DNA from: Ovis canadensis
Lineage: Eukaryota; Chordata; Mammalia; Artiodactyla; Bovidae
DNA length: 64,000 bases
Reading direction: 5' to 3'
NCBI RefSeq assembly: GCF_042477335.2
Contig: NC_091727.1
Coordinates: forward strand, 127,689,501 to 127,753,500
Shown: piece after piece, positions 1 to 10,594 of the stretch
How the letters are laid out: each line of letters opens with the position of its first letter
How positions within the stretch are numbered: the stretch's first letter is position 1
Notes under the pieces: generated by a model
Database searches by the model: none
Seen by the model: the letters and a program-made list of their open reading frames with translations, nothing else
What the model was told of the DNA's origin: nothing
Program-made: the position numbers and the translations under genes

Positions 1-620
1 CCAGGCCTCCCTGTCCATCACCAACTCCCGGAGTTTACCCAAACTCATGTCCATTGAGTCAGTGATGTCATCCAGCCATCTCATCCTCTGTCGTCCCCTT
101 CTCCTCCTAACCCCAATCCCTCCCAGCACCAGGGTCTTTTCCAATGAGTCAACTCTTCGCATGAGGTGGCCAAAGTATTGGAGTTTCAGCTTTAGCATCA
201 GTACTTCCAAAGAAATCCCAGGGTTGATCTCCTTCAGAATGGACTGGTTGGATCTCCTTGCACTCCAAGGGACTCTCAAGAGTCTTCTCCAACACCACAG
301 TTCAAAAGCATCAATTCTTTGGTGCTCAGCTTTCTTCACAGTCCAACTCTCATATCCATACATGACCACTGGAAAAACCATAGCCTTAACTAGATGGACC
401 TTTGTTGGCAAAATAATGTCTCTGCTTTTGAATATGCTATCTAGGTTGGTCATAATTTTCCTTCCAAGGAGTAAGTGTCTTTTCATTTCATGGCTGCAGT
501 CACCATCTGCAGTGATTTTGGAGCCCCCCAAAATAAAGTCCATCACTATTTCTACTGTTTCCCCATCTATTTCCCATGAAGTGATGGGACCAGATGCCAT
601 GATCTTAGTTTTCTGAATGT
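1..620 (-). mobile_element. BovB (RTE LINE) 3' fragment, cut by window edge
   Basis: Read on the minus strand this is the 3' part of a BovB LINE: the C-terminal end of the reverse transcriptase ORF followed by the 3' region. It aligns along its length with the better preserved copy at 19.4-22.95 kb. Homology stops near 620, inside the segment that encodes the residues after the YADD box, so the copy is 5'-truncated. Its 3' terminus lies outside the window, so no target-site duplication can be checked. The open frame on the plus strand here is an antisense shadow. Confidence 0.92.
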
Positions 621-1405
621 ATGGAGACTGTAGATGGACTCAACTCACAGGGTTATCATGAGTACTGAATGAGCAGCTTCATGATAAGTCTTTAACATAA
701 GACTTGACTGGAACAAGAGTCCAGAAATGGTGTTTGAGTTTATTGCTATCACAGATATCATCAGCCTGCTCACTGAGATATAGTTGAGAAAGGAAAGACC
801 GGTAGCCAACTACTACACAAGCCATATCATCTGGTTCCAGAGCCTCATCAGGCCATGTTTGAGAACACTGATTTCCAGATACTGTTTATAACAAGGTCCT
901 TGTTTTCTCCCATGCTCCATGAGACCTGTTATGGGTGCTTCAGATGTGTGTGTGATGGGATTTGTAAAATATTCAGTTATGTGCTTTACTCCCACCAGCC
1001 ATCATGGAGTTTTGTCACTTGTAACCCAAGGACCTTTCCCCAAAAGCCAGGCTCTTGTTCTTCCTCCTAGTGCATGTGGCCGAGGTGTGGGTGGATTCCT
1101 CTGGGACCGATAAGATCTGGGATACTTAGTATAAGCAGTTTTCCAAACGAGTGTATTAGGACAGGTCAGGTGGATAGCATGAGCCAAAGAAGTGACATTT
1201 ACTAGCCTAGTGACAAATATTAGCCTAACCAGGCTGGTCCTTGGGAAAGTCCTTCAAAACTAACCAGACAGATTTTATAGTCTGTCTGGTTAGTTTTGAC
1301 CCATCCTCAGACCCTCTTGAGAACACAGGGTTGAATAAACTCCCAAGATGAGTCTGATGCACAGAGCTAGGCTTAAGAAGCCAAGCCTGTCTGGAAAACA
1401 ATAAT
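621..1405. other. No gene seen; unique DNA with a hairpin
   Basis: No repeat family or coding signature was recognised apart from the palindrome at 1254-1299. Short overlapping open frames on both strands have no recognisable protein features. Confidence 0.5.
1254..1299. repeat. Perfect 19-bp inverted repeat, 8-nt loop
   Basis: Positions 1254-1272 are the exact reverse complement of 1281-1299; the loop 1273-1280 is TTTTATAG. Pairing stops at both ends of the stem. I do not recognise a transposon terminal sequence in it, and the stem is shorter than a usual pre-microRNA. A local template-switch origin is possible. Confidence 0.85.
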
Positions 1406-1600
1406 TCTCACATTTCAATACACATTGGATTCACTTGGTGGGGTGGGACTTGATAAAAATGCAAATTTATACACCCCAGCCCACTAAGATCTTTTGATCT
1501 AGTAGTTCCTGATAGGCATCAGAAATCTGCATTTTTAATCAGCACCCCAAGAGCTGTAATTTCCACCCCAGGGGAAATTATCATTCCTGGCCAGTACAAC
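1406..1600 (-). mobile_element. MER5A-like hAT-Charlie fossil
   Basis: The stretch follows the MER5A pattern: TTCTCA start, a GATTCAC motif, a GGGTGGGAC-like block, an AAATGCAAAT block and an AAATCTGCATTTTTAA block. MER5A is a short non-autonomous DNA transposon mobilised by Charlie-type hAT transposases. The copy is diverged and its ends are approximate. A second MER5A, in the opposite direction, lies at 50.0-50.4 kb. Confidence 0.7.
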
Positions 1601-1678
1601 CCTAAGATTCTCCAGAGAAGGAAGGCATTGCTTAATCCATTGCAAGTTTCTATACCTCTTTCATGTTAATATCAATAT

Positions 1679-1907
1679 GTGTGTGTGATAAGTCACTTCA
1701 GTCATGTCCAACTCTTTGCAACCTATGGACTAGAGCCTACCAGGCTCCTCTATCCTTGGGATTCTCCAGGCAAGAATACTGGAGTGGGTTGTCATGACCT
1801 CCTCCACAGGATCTTCTTGACCCAGGACCCAGGGATGGAACCTGTGTCTCTTATGTCTCCTGCACTGGCAGGTGGGTTCTTTACTGCTAGCCCCACAGGG
1901 GAAGCCC
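1679..1907 (-). mobile_element. Bov-tA SINE
   Basis: Full-length Bov-tA on the minus strand: a tRNA-derived head at the right end (box B-like GGTTCCATCC on the minus strand) followed by a Bov-A unit. It is bounded by the 12-bp direct repeat TAATATCAATAT at 1667-1678 and 1908-1919, which is its target-site duplication. Confidence 0.93.
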
Positions 1908-2340
1908 TAATATCAATATACAATCTTCTAAATCCCATTTGCAAATTGTTGAAATATTTTCTCATTCTTGTGATAATGTATAGCAAAGAGTGATTCTCAG
2001 GAACAAATATTTTTATTTTTGATCATTATAATATTGAAGACTGTATTAGTTACCTATTGCTTCAAAATCAATTACCCCCAAATTAGCAGCTAAAACAGCA
2101 TTGTCATCCATCACAGTGTCTCTGGGTTAGGAATCTGGGCCTGGCTTTGTTGGTTCCCTCTGGCTCAAGGTCTCTCACAAGGCTGCCATCAAGACCCTGG
2201 CCACGGCCCATGGTCTCCTTTGAAGTTTCAACAAGGGGAGTGTCTACTTCCAAAGTCACTCAAGTGATTGTTAGAAGGGGTCGGTTCCTTTTGACTGTTG
2301 ACCAAAAACCATCAGTTCCTTGCCATGTGGACCTCTGCTT

Positions 2341-2611
2341 TGTATTTTTTAAAACAATTTTATTTGTTTTAAATTTCTTTTTGGCTGTGCTGGCTCTTCA
2401 CCGCTGTATGGGCTTTGCTCTAGTTGCAGTCCTCAGGCCTCTCATTGCAGTGACTTATTTTGCGGCTCCTGGGCTCTACAGCACAGGCTCAATAGTTGCA
2501 GCACATGGGCTTAGTTGCTCCACAGCATGTGGAATCTTCCCGGATCGGGGTCAAACCCATGTCTTCTGCATTGACATGCAGATCCTTTACCACTGAACCA
2601 CCAGGGAAGCC
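2341..2611 (-). mobile_element. CHR-type tRNA SINE, nested in LTR
   Basis: The right end carries the reverse complement of the typical head (CTTCCCTGGTGG type) and the body matches CHR SINEs; the left end is the A/T-rich tail. Its target-site duplication is TGGACCTCTGCTT at 2328-2340 against TGGACCTCTTCTT at 2612-2624, one mismatch. CHR SINEs are older than Bov-tA and are found across cetartiodactyls. Confidence 0.85.
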
Positions 2612-2717
2612 TGGACCTCTTCTTAAGGCAAGTCAGAGTGAGCAAGTGAGAGGGAGAGATTCAGTGAGAGTAGAATAAGCAGGGCGCAAGTCAGATTCTT
2701 TCTGTGGCCTGATCTTG

Positions 2718-2907
2718 GGCTTCCCAGGTGGCACAGAGGTAAAGAATCTTCCTGCCAAGCAGGAGATGCAGATTTGATCCCTGAGTGGGGAAGATCCCCT
2801 GGAACAGGCGATGGCAACTCCCTCCAGTATTCTTGCCTGCTAAATCCCATGGGCAGAGGAGCCTGGTGGGAAAAGCAAAAAGTCAGACACGGTTGAGCAA
2901 GCACACC
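2718..2907 (+). mobile_element. Bov-tA SINE, nested in LTR
   Basis: Plus-strand Bov-tA: a GGGCTTCCCAGGTGG head, a GATTTGATCCCTGA box B-like stretch, then the Bov-A unit ending near the GTTGAGCAA motif. It separates two parts of the old LTR. No clean target-site duplication was found. Confidence 0.88.
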
Positions 2908-3055
2908 CTTGGAAGTGAAATACCACCATATTTGCCATACTTTGTTAGAAGCAAGTTGCTAGGTACAGACCATATTTGAGGGGAGTGGATTACAGAAGGG
3001 CCTGAATCCCAGGAGGCAGGGTCACTGCGGGCCATCTCAGAGGTTTCCTACCACA

Positions 3056-3615
3056 AAGATCATAGTTTAAAGCACATTTCAATACAGTATTTAATATTAT
3101 CCAAAATACAGGAAAATGATTTATCAAGAGTGATGCATACTGTTTAAACTATGCAAAATGAAACATGATTTGTTGACAAATGCATTTAAACAAGACACTA
3201 CAGTGTTTTGTTTGGAGACAATGTATATTAAAGTGTTGAAAGCAATTTAACTGTGCAATGCATCAAAAAATACAAACTGCTTTCATGTGATGTTTGGAAT
3301 TCTTACATTTTGTACTATAAAAATAAATTTACTTATTTACACAGTTTTAGTTATTTTGTTACTAAATGATGACATTACAAAATGGTGTTGCTATTTCTCC
3401 ACACCTTCTACATAAATAATATAGCAAACATTTTAAGTTTTTCCCCAATAAATGTAGAACCTAATTGCATATAATTGTCACTGTACATTCAATTTTGTGA
3501 TTGACTTTTGAAGTCTGACAGCTTAATTTACCATGTGCATTTTTTTACCACTATACATTTTTTGATCAGAGGTTGTCACTTAAGAACCTGGTAAAAAGCA
3601 GCTTCAGACAGAGCA
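3056..3615. other. No gene seen; AT-rich unique DNA
   Basis: About 70% A+T by eye, with no recognised repeat, coding frame or RNA gene. It contains several AATAAA-like strings, which are expected in such composition. Confidence 0.5.
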
Positions 3616-3978
3616 TCAGTCTGCTAGGGTTGTCATAACAAAGTAACAGGTGGCTTAAACAAAAGAAATATGTCACAATGCTGAGGGCTAGAAATGCAAG
3701 GTCTAAGTGTGACAAGGTTGATTTCTTCTGAGTCCTGTCTCTTTGACTTGTAGATGGTTGTTTTCTACTGGTGTTTTCTGATGCTCTTTGCTCTGTGTCC
3801 TAATCTCTTCTTTTTATAAGGACATCAGTCATACTGGATTAGGGCTAACCCGAAGGGCCTCGTTTTAACTGAATTGCCACTTGAAAAGAACCTGTCTCCA
3901 AATACAGTTACTTTCTGAAGTACTGAGTGTTAGGACTTCAATATACGAATTTGGAGGGAACATAATTCAGTCCATAAA
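3616..3978 (-). mobile_element. MLT1 (MaLR/ERVL) solo LTR
   Basis: The plus strand reads like the reverse complement of MLT1: a CTGCTAGGGTTGTCATAACA start, a GGTGGCTTAAAC block, TATAAGGACATCAGTCAT in the middle, and ATAATTCAGTCCATAA at the end. It is nearly full length with no internal sequence, as expected for a solo LTR. The BovB at 4018 inserted about 40 bp beyond its end. Confidence 0.85.
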
Positions 3979-4017
3979 GGACAAATGTTCAAAACTGCTG
4001 TCATTCTTTTCATCCTT

Positions 4018-5381
4018 CAGCTCAGTCGTGTCCAGCTCTTCATGGTCTCATGGACCACAGCATGCCAGGCCCCCTTGTCCATCACGAATTCCTGGAGTTT
4101 ACTCAAACTCATGTCCATTGAGTCAGTATTGCGATCCAACCATCTCATCCTCTGTTGTCCCCTTCTCCTCCTCCCTTCAATCTTTCCCAGCATCAGGGTC
4201 TTTTCAAATGAGTCAGCTCTTTGCATCAGGTGGCCAAAGTATTAGAGTTTCAGCTTCAACATCAGTCCTTCAAATGAACACCCAGGACTGATCTCCTTTA
4301 GGATGGACTAGTTGGATCTCCTTGTACTCCAAGGGATTCTCAAGAGTCTTCTCCAACACCACAGTTCAAAAGCATCAACTCTTCAGTGATCAGCTTTCGT
4401 CACAGTCCAACTCTCACATCCATACATGACTGTTGGGAAAACCATAACCTTGACTAGATGGACCTTTGTTGGCAAAGTAATGTCTTTGCTTTTGAATATG
4501 CTGTCTAGGTTGGTCATAACTTTCCTTGCAAGGAGTAAGTGTCTTTTAATTTCATGGCTGCAGTCACCATCTGCAGTGATTTGGAGCCCTCCAAAATAAA
4601 GTCACCACTGTTTCTACTGTTTCCCCATCTATTTGCCATGAAGTGATGGGACCAGATGCCATGATCTTCATTTTCTGAATGTTGAGCTTTAAGCCAACTT
4701 TTTCACTCTCTTCTTTCACTTTCATCAAGAGACTCTTTAGTTCCTCTTCACTTTCTGCCATAAGGGTGGTGTCATGTGCATATCTGAGGTTATTGATATT
4801 TCTCCTGGCAATCTTGATTCCAGCTTGTGCTTCATCCAGTCCAGCATTTCTCATGGTATACTCTGCGTGTAAGTTAAATAAGCAGGGTGACAAAATATAG
4901 CCTTGATGCACTCCTTTTCCTATTTGGAACCAGTCTGTTGTTCCATGTCCAGTTCTAACTGTTGCTTCCTGATCTGCATATAGGTTTCTCAAGAGGCAGG
5001 TCAGGTGGTCTGGTATTCCCATCTCTTTCAGAATTTTCCACAGTTTATTGTGATCCACACAGTCAAAGGCTTTGGCATGGTCAAAAAAGCAGAAATATAT
5101 GTTTTTCTGGAACTCTCTTGCTTTTTTGATGATCCAACAGATGTTGGCAATTTAACTCTGGTTCCTCTGCCTTTTCTAAATCCACCTGGAACATCTGGAA
5201 TTTCTTGTTTCATGTATTGCTGAAGCCTGGCTTGGAGAATTTTAAGCATTACTTTACTAGCGTGTGAGATGAGTGCAATTGTGTAGTAGTTTGAGCATTC
5301 TTTGGCATTGCCTTTCTTTGGGACTGGAATGAAAACTGACCTTTTACAGTCCTGAGGCCACTGTTGAGTTTCCAAATTTGC
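4018..5381 (-). pseudogene. BovB reverse transcriptase remnant
   Basis: Minus-strand frames at 5028-5420 and 4564-5058 encode RT blocks: the KKGNAKECSNY stretch, the lead-in to the FIDY-type motif A, the GVHQG region, and a YAHDTTLMAES catalytic box in which the first aspartate of YADD is replaced by histidine. Frameshifts separate the blocks. The catalytic change alone would inactivate the enzyme. Confidence 0.85.
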
Positions 5382-5383
5382 AA

Positions 5384-6337
5384 TTCTGTGAAGGCCTACG
5401 AGACCTTTTAGAACTAACACCCAAATAAGATGTCTTTTTCATTATAGAGGACTGGAATGCAAAAGTAGGAAGTCAAGAAACACCTGGAGTAACAGGCAAA
5501 TTTGGCCTTGGAGTACAGAATGAAGCAGGGCAAAGGCTAATAGAGTTTTGCCAAGAGAATGCACTGGTCATAGCAAACACCCTCTTCCAACAACACAAGA
5601 GACAACTCGGCACATGGACATCACCAGATGGTCATCAGTGAAATCAGATAGATTATATTCTTTTCAGCCAAAGATGGAGAAGCTCTATACAGTCAACAAA
5701 AACAAGACCAGTAGTTGGAGCTGACTGTGGCTTGGATAATGAACTCCTTATTGTCAAATTCAGACTCTAGTGGGAAAACCACTAGACCATTCAAGTATGA
5801 CCTAAATCAAATCTCTTACCATTATACAGTGGAAGTGAGAAATAGATTTATGGGACTAGGTCTGACAGACAGAGTGCCTGAAGAACTATGGATGGAGGTT
5901 TATGACATTGTACAGGAAACAGTGATCAAGACCATCCCCAAGAAAAAGAAATGAAAAAAAGCAAAATGGCTGTCTGAGGTGTTCTTACAAATAGCTGTGA
6001 AAAGAAGATGTAGTGAAAAGCAAAGGAAAAAAAGGAAAGATATACCTGTTTGAATTCAGAGTTCCAAAGAATAGGAAGGAGAGATAAGGAAGCCTTCCTC
6101 AGTGATCATTGCAAAGAAATAGAAGAAAACAGTAGAATGGGAAAGACTAGAGATCTCTTCAAGAAAATTAGAGATACCAAGGGAATATTTCATGCAAAGA
6201 TGGGCTCAATAAAGGACAGAAATGATATGGATCTAAAAGAAGCAGAAGATATTAAGAAGAGGTGGCAAGAATACACAGAAGAACTGTACAAAAAAGATCT
6301 TCATGACCCAGATAATCAGGATGGTGTGATCACCTAC
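5384..6337 (+). pseudogene. BovB endonuclease/linker remnant (inverted)
   Basis: The plus-strand translation gives an EDWNAKVGSQE block in place of GDWNAKVG, followed by the linker with TTRPFKYDLNQ and the RDLFKKIRDTKG region. Stop codons and frameshifts break it into frames at 5715-5954 and 6050-6382. It belongs to the same insertion as the minus-strand reverse transcriptase to its left and is not a separate gene. Confidence 0.85.
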
Positions 6338-6944
6338 CTTTTTATTCTTATTCACTTATATTTCAATAGCAGTCTTTCTTAAGCTTTGCATCTGTTAGCT
6401 AGCCATCTGCTGTAGGCAGAAATGGAACAATGCATGACTGTCAACAAAACCAATTTAAAACCGTATAATGATCAAACCAACAGACTAGCCTACAGTAAGT
6501 AGCTAAGTGGTGAACTAGCTGAGTGATGAGTTTGATCCATCATCATCCAAGATTCACTGATTGCCATGTGAGCTCACCACCTCTGCCCTAGAAGTTACTC
6601 TACTGTTCTCTTTTTAAATAAATTTTAAGCACTTAAAAATATTGATTTTATAAATAGAAACTGAAAAAAGATGCCATTACTGCCTTTAGTGACCTGAAAC
6701 TGTAGGTTCGTGAACCACCCGTTGGGAAATGCTGCCCAAATCCAGACTTCACACCTGTTCCATAGCTCAGAGTCACCCAGTGCTGATTAAATTGTTTTCC
6801 ACCTGTCCAGGCTCTGGGCTCCATGCTGTACAAGAGACCTTCACTTATGTCATTTCATTCAGCTGTTCAAACAAGGAATTGCAACAATTCTTGGATACTA
6901 TGAATTTCACTCTGAAATCCCAGAGGAAGGGTTTTGCTGTGGTG
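6338..6944. other. No gene seen; unique DNA
   Basis: Unique AT-rich sequence with no recognised repeat or coding frame. Confidence 0.45.
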
Positions 6945-7072
6945 CCTTTTTTTTTTTTTAAAGCTGTACCATGAGGCTTGCAGGATCTTTGTTCCCTGAC
7001 CTGGGATTGGACTGGGCCTACTGCAGTGGAAAGCATGGAGTCCTAACTACTTTACTACCAGGGGGAGTCCCT
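6945..7072 (-). mobile_element. Short CHR-type SINE
   Basis: A T-run at the left end is followed by the typical block reading TTCCCTGACCTGGGATTGG and ending at CCAGGGGGAGTCCC, which is a minus-strand tRNA-SINE head. It is a short copy of about 130 bp. Its boundary to the Bov-tA on the right is only some 25 bp away. Confidence 0.65.
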
Positions 7073-7097
7073 GAGATAAACAGTAAAACATAGTAAG

Positions 7098-7308
7098 GGC
7101 TTCCATGGTTGCTAAGTGGTAAAGAATCTGCCTGCCAAGCAGGAGACACAGGTTCGATTCCTGTATTGGGAAGATCCCCTGGAGAAGGAAATGGCAACCC
7201 ACTCCAGTATTCTTGCCTGGGAAATCCCATGGACAGAGGAGTCTCATGGGCTATAGTCCATGGGGTCACATAGAATCAGACACAACTTAGCAACTAAACA
7301 ACAGCAAC
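7098..7308 (+). mobile_element. Bov-tA SINE
   Basis: Plus-strand Bov-tA with tRNA-like head, box B GGTTCGATTCC and a Bov-A unit ending in an AACAACAGCAACAA tail. Flanks 7085-7097 and 7309-7321 match at 11 of 13 positions and look like an aged target-site duplication. Confidence 0.92.
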
Positions 7309-7321
7309 AAAACACAATAAG

Positions 7322-8220
7322 ACACCAGGGCCAGCAAGTACCACAGCCCCTTTAAAAGCCCAGAAGCTTCCCCACATAAGTTTCCACAAAAATCTCCACC
7401 TATTTCCTCATCCTCCTGTAACTAGACTTCAAGCATTACCGTTTGAGAAAAAAAAAAAAGAAGCAAAATAATTATTCAATTTTCTTTCTGCCTCATGTAA
7501 TTATTGGTTTTGCTACAACCACTTTTTGTTTCTTTTTTGGTTAAGATCCAGCATTTCACCAACATTGAAGGTTGAATAAGCTCTTGTGGGCTGAACTTGA
7601 AACAAAACCTTCATTTGTGTCATTGATTCCTGGGAAAATGGGATCCAAATTCCAAATTACTGTTTACTAAGAACTCTTTGGAACTGGCTGTATTTGTAAG
7701 TTTGGAAGTGCTTGTGTCCTGTGTTACAATTACCAATTTAAGCACCTTAAGAAGAATAGGAAAACAATAAAATATATTTAACATTAAAATTCTACTAAGC
7801 ATGGCTGATTCTTTGAGAGTTCAGAAAGCCCTTTAGGGTCTTTCCCTTGTTATAAACAGCAGTTGAAGTGCTGCAGGAATTCTAGGAAAGTGGGCTGACC
7901 TCAGCAATTCCCTAGAAGTGGACAACGTCTCAGCCTGAAATGGGTTGAACCTGGTCCCCAAATTTCACAATCATTTCAGAAGCTATTACTTTTCCTTAAA
8001 CTGAGAGGGTCAATCAAGATATCCTGTCCACTCTCTCTTGAGTTGGTTTTGAGCACTTTTCTGGCCGTGGGTGAAGATACCAAAGGCTCAAAAGGTATAT
8101 TGAAGATGCAATTACTGCTCACAATGTTATCCTTTATGAGTAAGCTTCGATTTTTACAACAGGCAAGTTTTATGCATTTGTATCCTCTAGCTTTTTTTCC
8201 AGTTGTATTTTGGAAGACCT
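7322..8220. other. No gene seen; unique DNA
   Basis: No recognised repeat or gene. One A-run lies near 7449-7461. Confidence 0.45.
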
Positions 8221-8234
8221 AGGATCTGTCTCTG

Positions 8235-8499
8235 GAGAAGGCAATGGCACCCCACTCCAGTACTCTTGCCTGGAAAATTCCATGGACGGGGGAGGCTGGT
8301 GGACTGCAGTCCATGGGATCGCTAAGAGTCAGACACAACTGAGCGACTTCACTCTCACTTTTCACTTTCATGCATTGGAGAAGGAAATGGCAACCCACTT
8401 CAGTATTCTTGCCTGGAGAATCCCAGGGACAGGGGAGCCTGGTGAGCTGCCATCTCTGGGGTCGCACAGAGTTGGACACAACTGAAGCGACTTAGCAGC
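8235..8499 (+). mobile_element. BOV-A2 SINE (two Bov-A units)
   Basis: Dimeric BOV-A2: two GGAGAAGG...CCACT units joined by a TTCACTTTCA-type linker, ending in a GACTTAGCAGC tail. The perfect 14-bp repeat AGGATCTGTCTCTG at 8221-8234 and 8500-8513 is its target-site duplication. Confidence 0.96.
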
Positions 8500-8513
8500 A
8501 GGATCTGTCTCTG

Positions 8514-9356
8514 TTGGTTTTTCCTTTTTCAGTTGTGTCTGTCATCATTAGGATCCATGGCAGACAGAGTAGTAGGACATTTTGGTAGGGCTTTGGTGGG
8601 CTCATATTTCAAATGGTAAAATCAATTCTAAAAACTGCCATCACAGAAGCTTCTCAGCTCACTAGCTGAAGGTTTTCTCAGGTGAACTACCACTGCTAAA
8701 ATGTTTCTTTTTGCTTCATTAAAACTCTCTCTGTGTTCTGTGCTCAGCAAGTGATGAGTACAAGGACACTATTTACTGGGTACATTAGATTCAGTTGACA
8801 AATAGGCAGAACTGTACACAAGATCACAATGATTGAGGTCTTAGGCAGCGTGGCAGCTGTAGTGAGTATATTGTAGGCTGCATTGTCCAACAGACAAAGA
8901 GAAAGTAAAATTGGGCATGTTTGGTGGCATATTTCATGAGCCAAGCCAAGAAAGGCGGCTCCCTTCCTAGAAGCTCTGAAACCATGGCAACTTTGGTTAT
9001 TTAGTCACATTTTCTGGAATATACTATTTAGTGATGACGTTAATTAAATGGTGTGTGGGGATGGTGTCTCAGGAAACTTGGAATCTAACTCCTAAACCCA
9101 ACTCTTGTAAAATAAAGCTGAATTGATTTGAGGGAGGTATAGGAAAAGGAGTGGCAACAGAAATAGCAAGAGACACAAAGAAGGGAAATACTAGAAGGAA
9201 GAGATAGAGAAATACATGAGGCAACGTTAGAGTTGCTCTTTTTGATTAAACATTTAATAGAACTTTGACACAAGAAATTACTTAAGCCTCAGGAGTCAGA
9301 AATGTCCTTTCCTTTTTCCTCAGACTGGATGTTGCCTGATGATCCAAATTAGGTTT
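8514..9356. other. No gene seen; unique DNA
   Basis: No repeat family or coding frame recognised in this stretch. Confidence 0.45.
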
Positions 9357-9369
9357 TGTGATTGTCTTT

Positions 9370-9526
9370 GTGTGTGTGCTTTTAATTGGAATATAATTGC
9401 TTTCCAATGCTGTGTTAGTTTCTTCTGTACAACATCATGAATCAGCCTTATGTATACACATATTCCTCTCCCTCTTGAGCCGCCTTCCCACTCCCTCTAT
9501 TCCACCCTCTAGGTCATGTGATTGTC
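9370..9526 (-). mobile_element. Very short L1 3' end with TSD
   Basis: The reverse complement matches the L1 3' end seen also at 60805-60926 (CTCAAGAGGGAGGGG-type block, then a GTACAACA/CAATGCTGTG region in this copy). It is heavily 5'-truncated. The 13-bp direct repeat TGTGATTGTCTTT at 9357-9369 and 9527-9539 marks the insertion. Confidence 0.85.
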
Positions 9527-9539
9527 TTTTTTTCCTCTT

Positions 9540-9932
9540 TATTTTTTTAAATTATAGAGTTATGATAACACATTTACAGGAGACTTGGAAAATATAGAAC
9601 AAAGTCACATATAGTTCCACTATACATTAGTTATTTTTAAAGTAGATTAATTAAGATTTTTAGTTGGAATTTCAATATCAAACTCTCAAAAATTAATAGA
9701 ATGCATATACAGAAAAGTAGAAGGATACAATAGACCTGAAAAGCACCATGAACCAGTTCAACATAATAAAGACTTATACAATTTTCACACAACAGTTGGA
9801 TACAAATTTTATTCAAGTTCCCATAGACTATAAACTAGGAAACACTGGAACATATCCAGGGACATAAAACAAGGTGCAAAAATGTCATGGTCTAAAGGTA
9901 TTGAAATCATAGAAAGTCTGTTCTATCACTGC
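9540..9932. other. No gene seen; AT-rich DNA
   Basis: The first 100 bp resemble a fragment of an old unassigned interspersed repeat. Nothing else was recognised. Confidence 0.4.
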
Positions 9933-9944
9933 AGCATTATATTA

Positions 9945-10217
9945 TGGAGAAGGCAGTGGCACCCCACTCCAGCACTCTTGCCTGGAAAATCCCATGGACA
10001 GAGGAGCCTGGTGGGCTGCAGTCCATGGGGTCGCTAAGAGTCGGACACGACTGAGCGACTTCACTTTCACTTTTTGCTTGCATGCACTGGAGAAGGAAAT
10101 GGCAACCCACTCCAGTGTTCTTGCCTGGAGAATCCCAGGGATGGTGGAGCCTGGTGGGCTGCCGTCTATGGGGTCGCACAGAGTCTGACATAACTGAAGC
10201 GAGGCAGCAGCAGCAGT
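9945..10217 (+). mobile_element. BOV-A2 SINE
   Basis: Dimeric BOV-A2 with both units and a CAG-rich tail. It has a perfect 12-bp target-site duplication AGCATTATATTA at 9933-9944 and 10218-10229. Low divergence between its two units and from other copies suggests a fairly recent insertion. Confidence 0.96.
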
Positions 10218-10229
10218 AGCATTATATTA

Positions 10230-10585
10230 GATAGCAATATCAAAAGATTTTTGAAAATAACCCACATATTTTCAAGTGCAATGTGACATTTACCGAGAGG
10301 TCCTTGACTTAGCCATTGAAAGCCTCAATGAAGTTAGAAGTCTGAAAAATCACACAGGATGATTGCAGAGAAGAAAACATTTAAATGAGAAATTAATATC
10401 AAAATGATAATTTAATATCAAAGATACTTAAAAAAAAACCCATGTATTTGGAAATTAAATGTCCACCTTCAAATGATGGGTATATCTTAGAAGCCATAAC
10501 AAGAAAAATTAGAAAATACTTGTAACAAAATAAAAATGAAAAGAGAATTTACCAGAATTTGTTGCATGCAGCTGAAGCTGCCCAA
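10230..10585. other. No gene seen; AT-rich DNA
   Basis: No repeat or gene recognised. Confidence 0.45.
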
Positions 10586-10594
10586 TGCAACTAA

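Larger units (their letters stand above)
2042..3055. mobile_element. Old solo LTR (ERVL-like) split by two SINEs
   Basis: Three blocks (2042-2340, 2612-2717, 2908-3055) join into one unit of roughly 550 bp that begins TGTATTAGTTAC and ends CTACCACA, so it has TG...CA ends. It is flanked by the near-duplicate AAGAC/AAGAT (2037-2041, 3056-3060). I recognise it as a common old mammalian LTR type, similar to LTR33-class sequences, but the exact family and its orientation are uncertain. No internal retroviral sequence is present. A CHR SINE and a Bov-tA were inserted into it later. Confidence 0.6.
4018..6337 (-). mobile_element. BovB LINE with inverted 5' part
   Basis: The 3' part (4018-5381) lies on the minus strand, from the 3' end back to the start of the reverse transcriptase domain. 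At 5381-5384 the direction switches: 5384-6337 is BovB on the plus strand, from mid-endonuclease to just before the reverse transcriptase. Against the copy at 19.4 kb the inverted part equals about 20456-21409 and the other part starts at about 21560, so roughly 150 bp are missing between them. The order of the parts fits twin priming. A weak candidate target-site duplication is ATTCTT at about 4003 and 6344. Confidence 0.9.

Noticed and set aside
47..616. 189-codon plus-strand open frame, with close relatives at 22264-22833, 25663-26217 and 36435-36911 on the minus strand
   Set aside because: These are antisense readings of the BovB C-terminal and 3' region. Recurrence in each copy reflects shared DNA and not a conserved antisense gene.
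1679..2000. SINE tRNA-like heads (boxes A and B) as possible tRNA genes, here and in all Bov-tA and CHR copies
   Set aside because: The heads are continuous with SINE bodies, lack a cloverleaf with a proper anticodon and acceptor stem, and have SINE-type target-site duplications.
9945..10217. Direct and near-direct repeats spaced through the window, considered as a CRISPR-like array
   Set aside because: They are the internal monomers of Bov-A SINEs and dispersed copies. There is no regular spacer structure, and the genome is mammalian.
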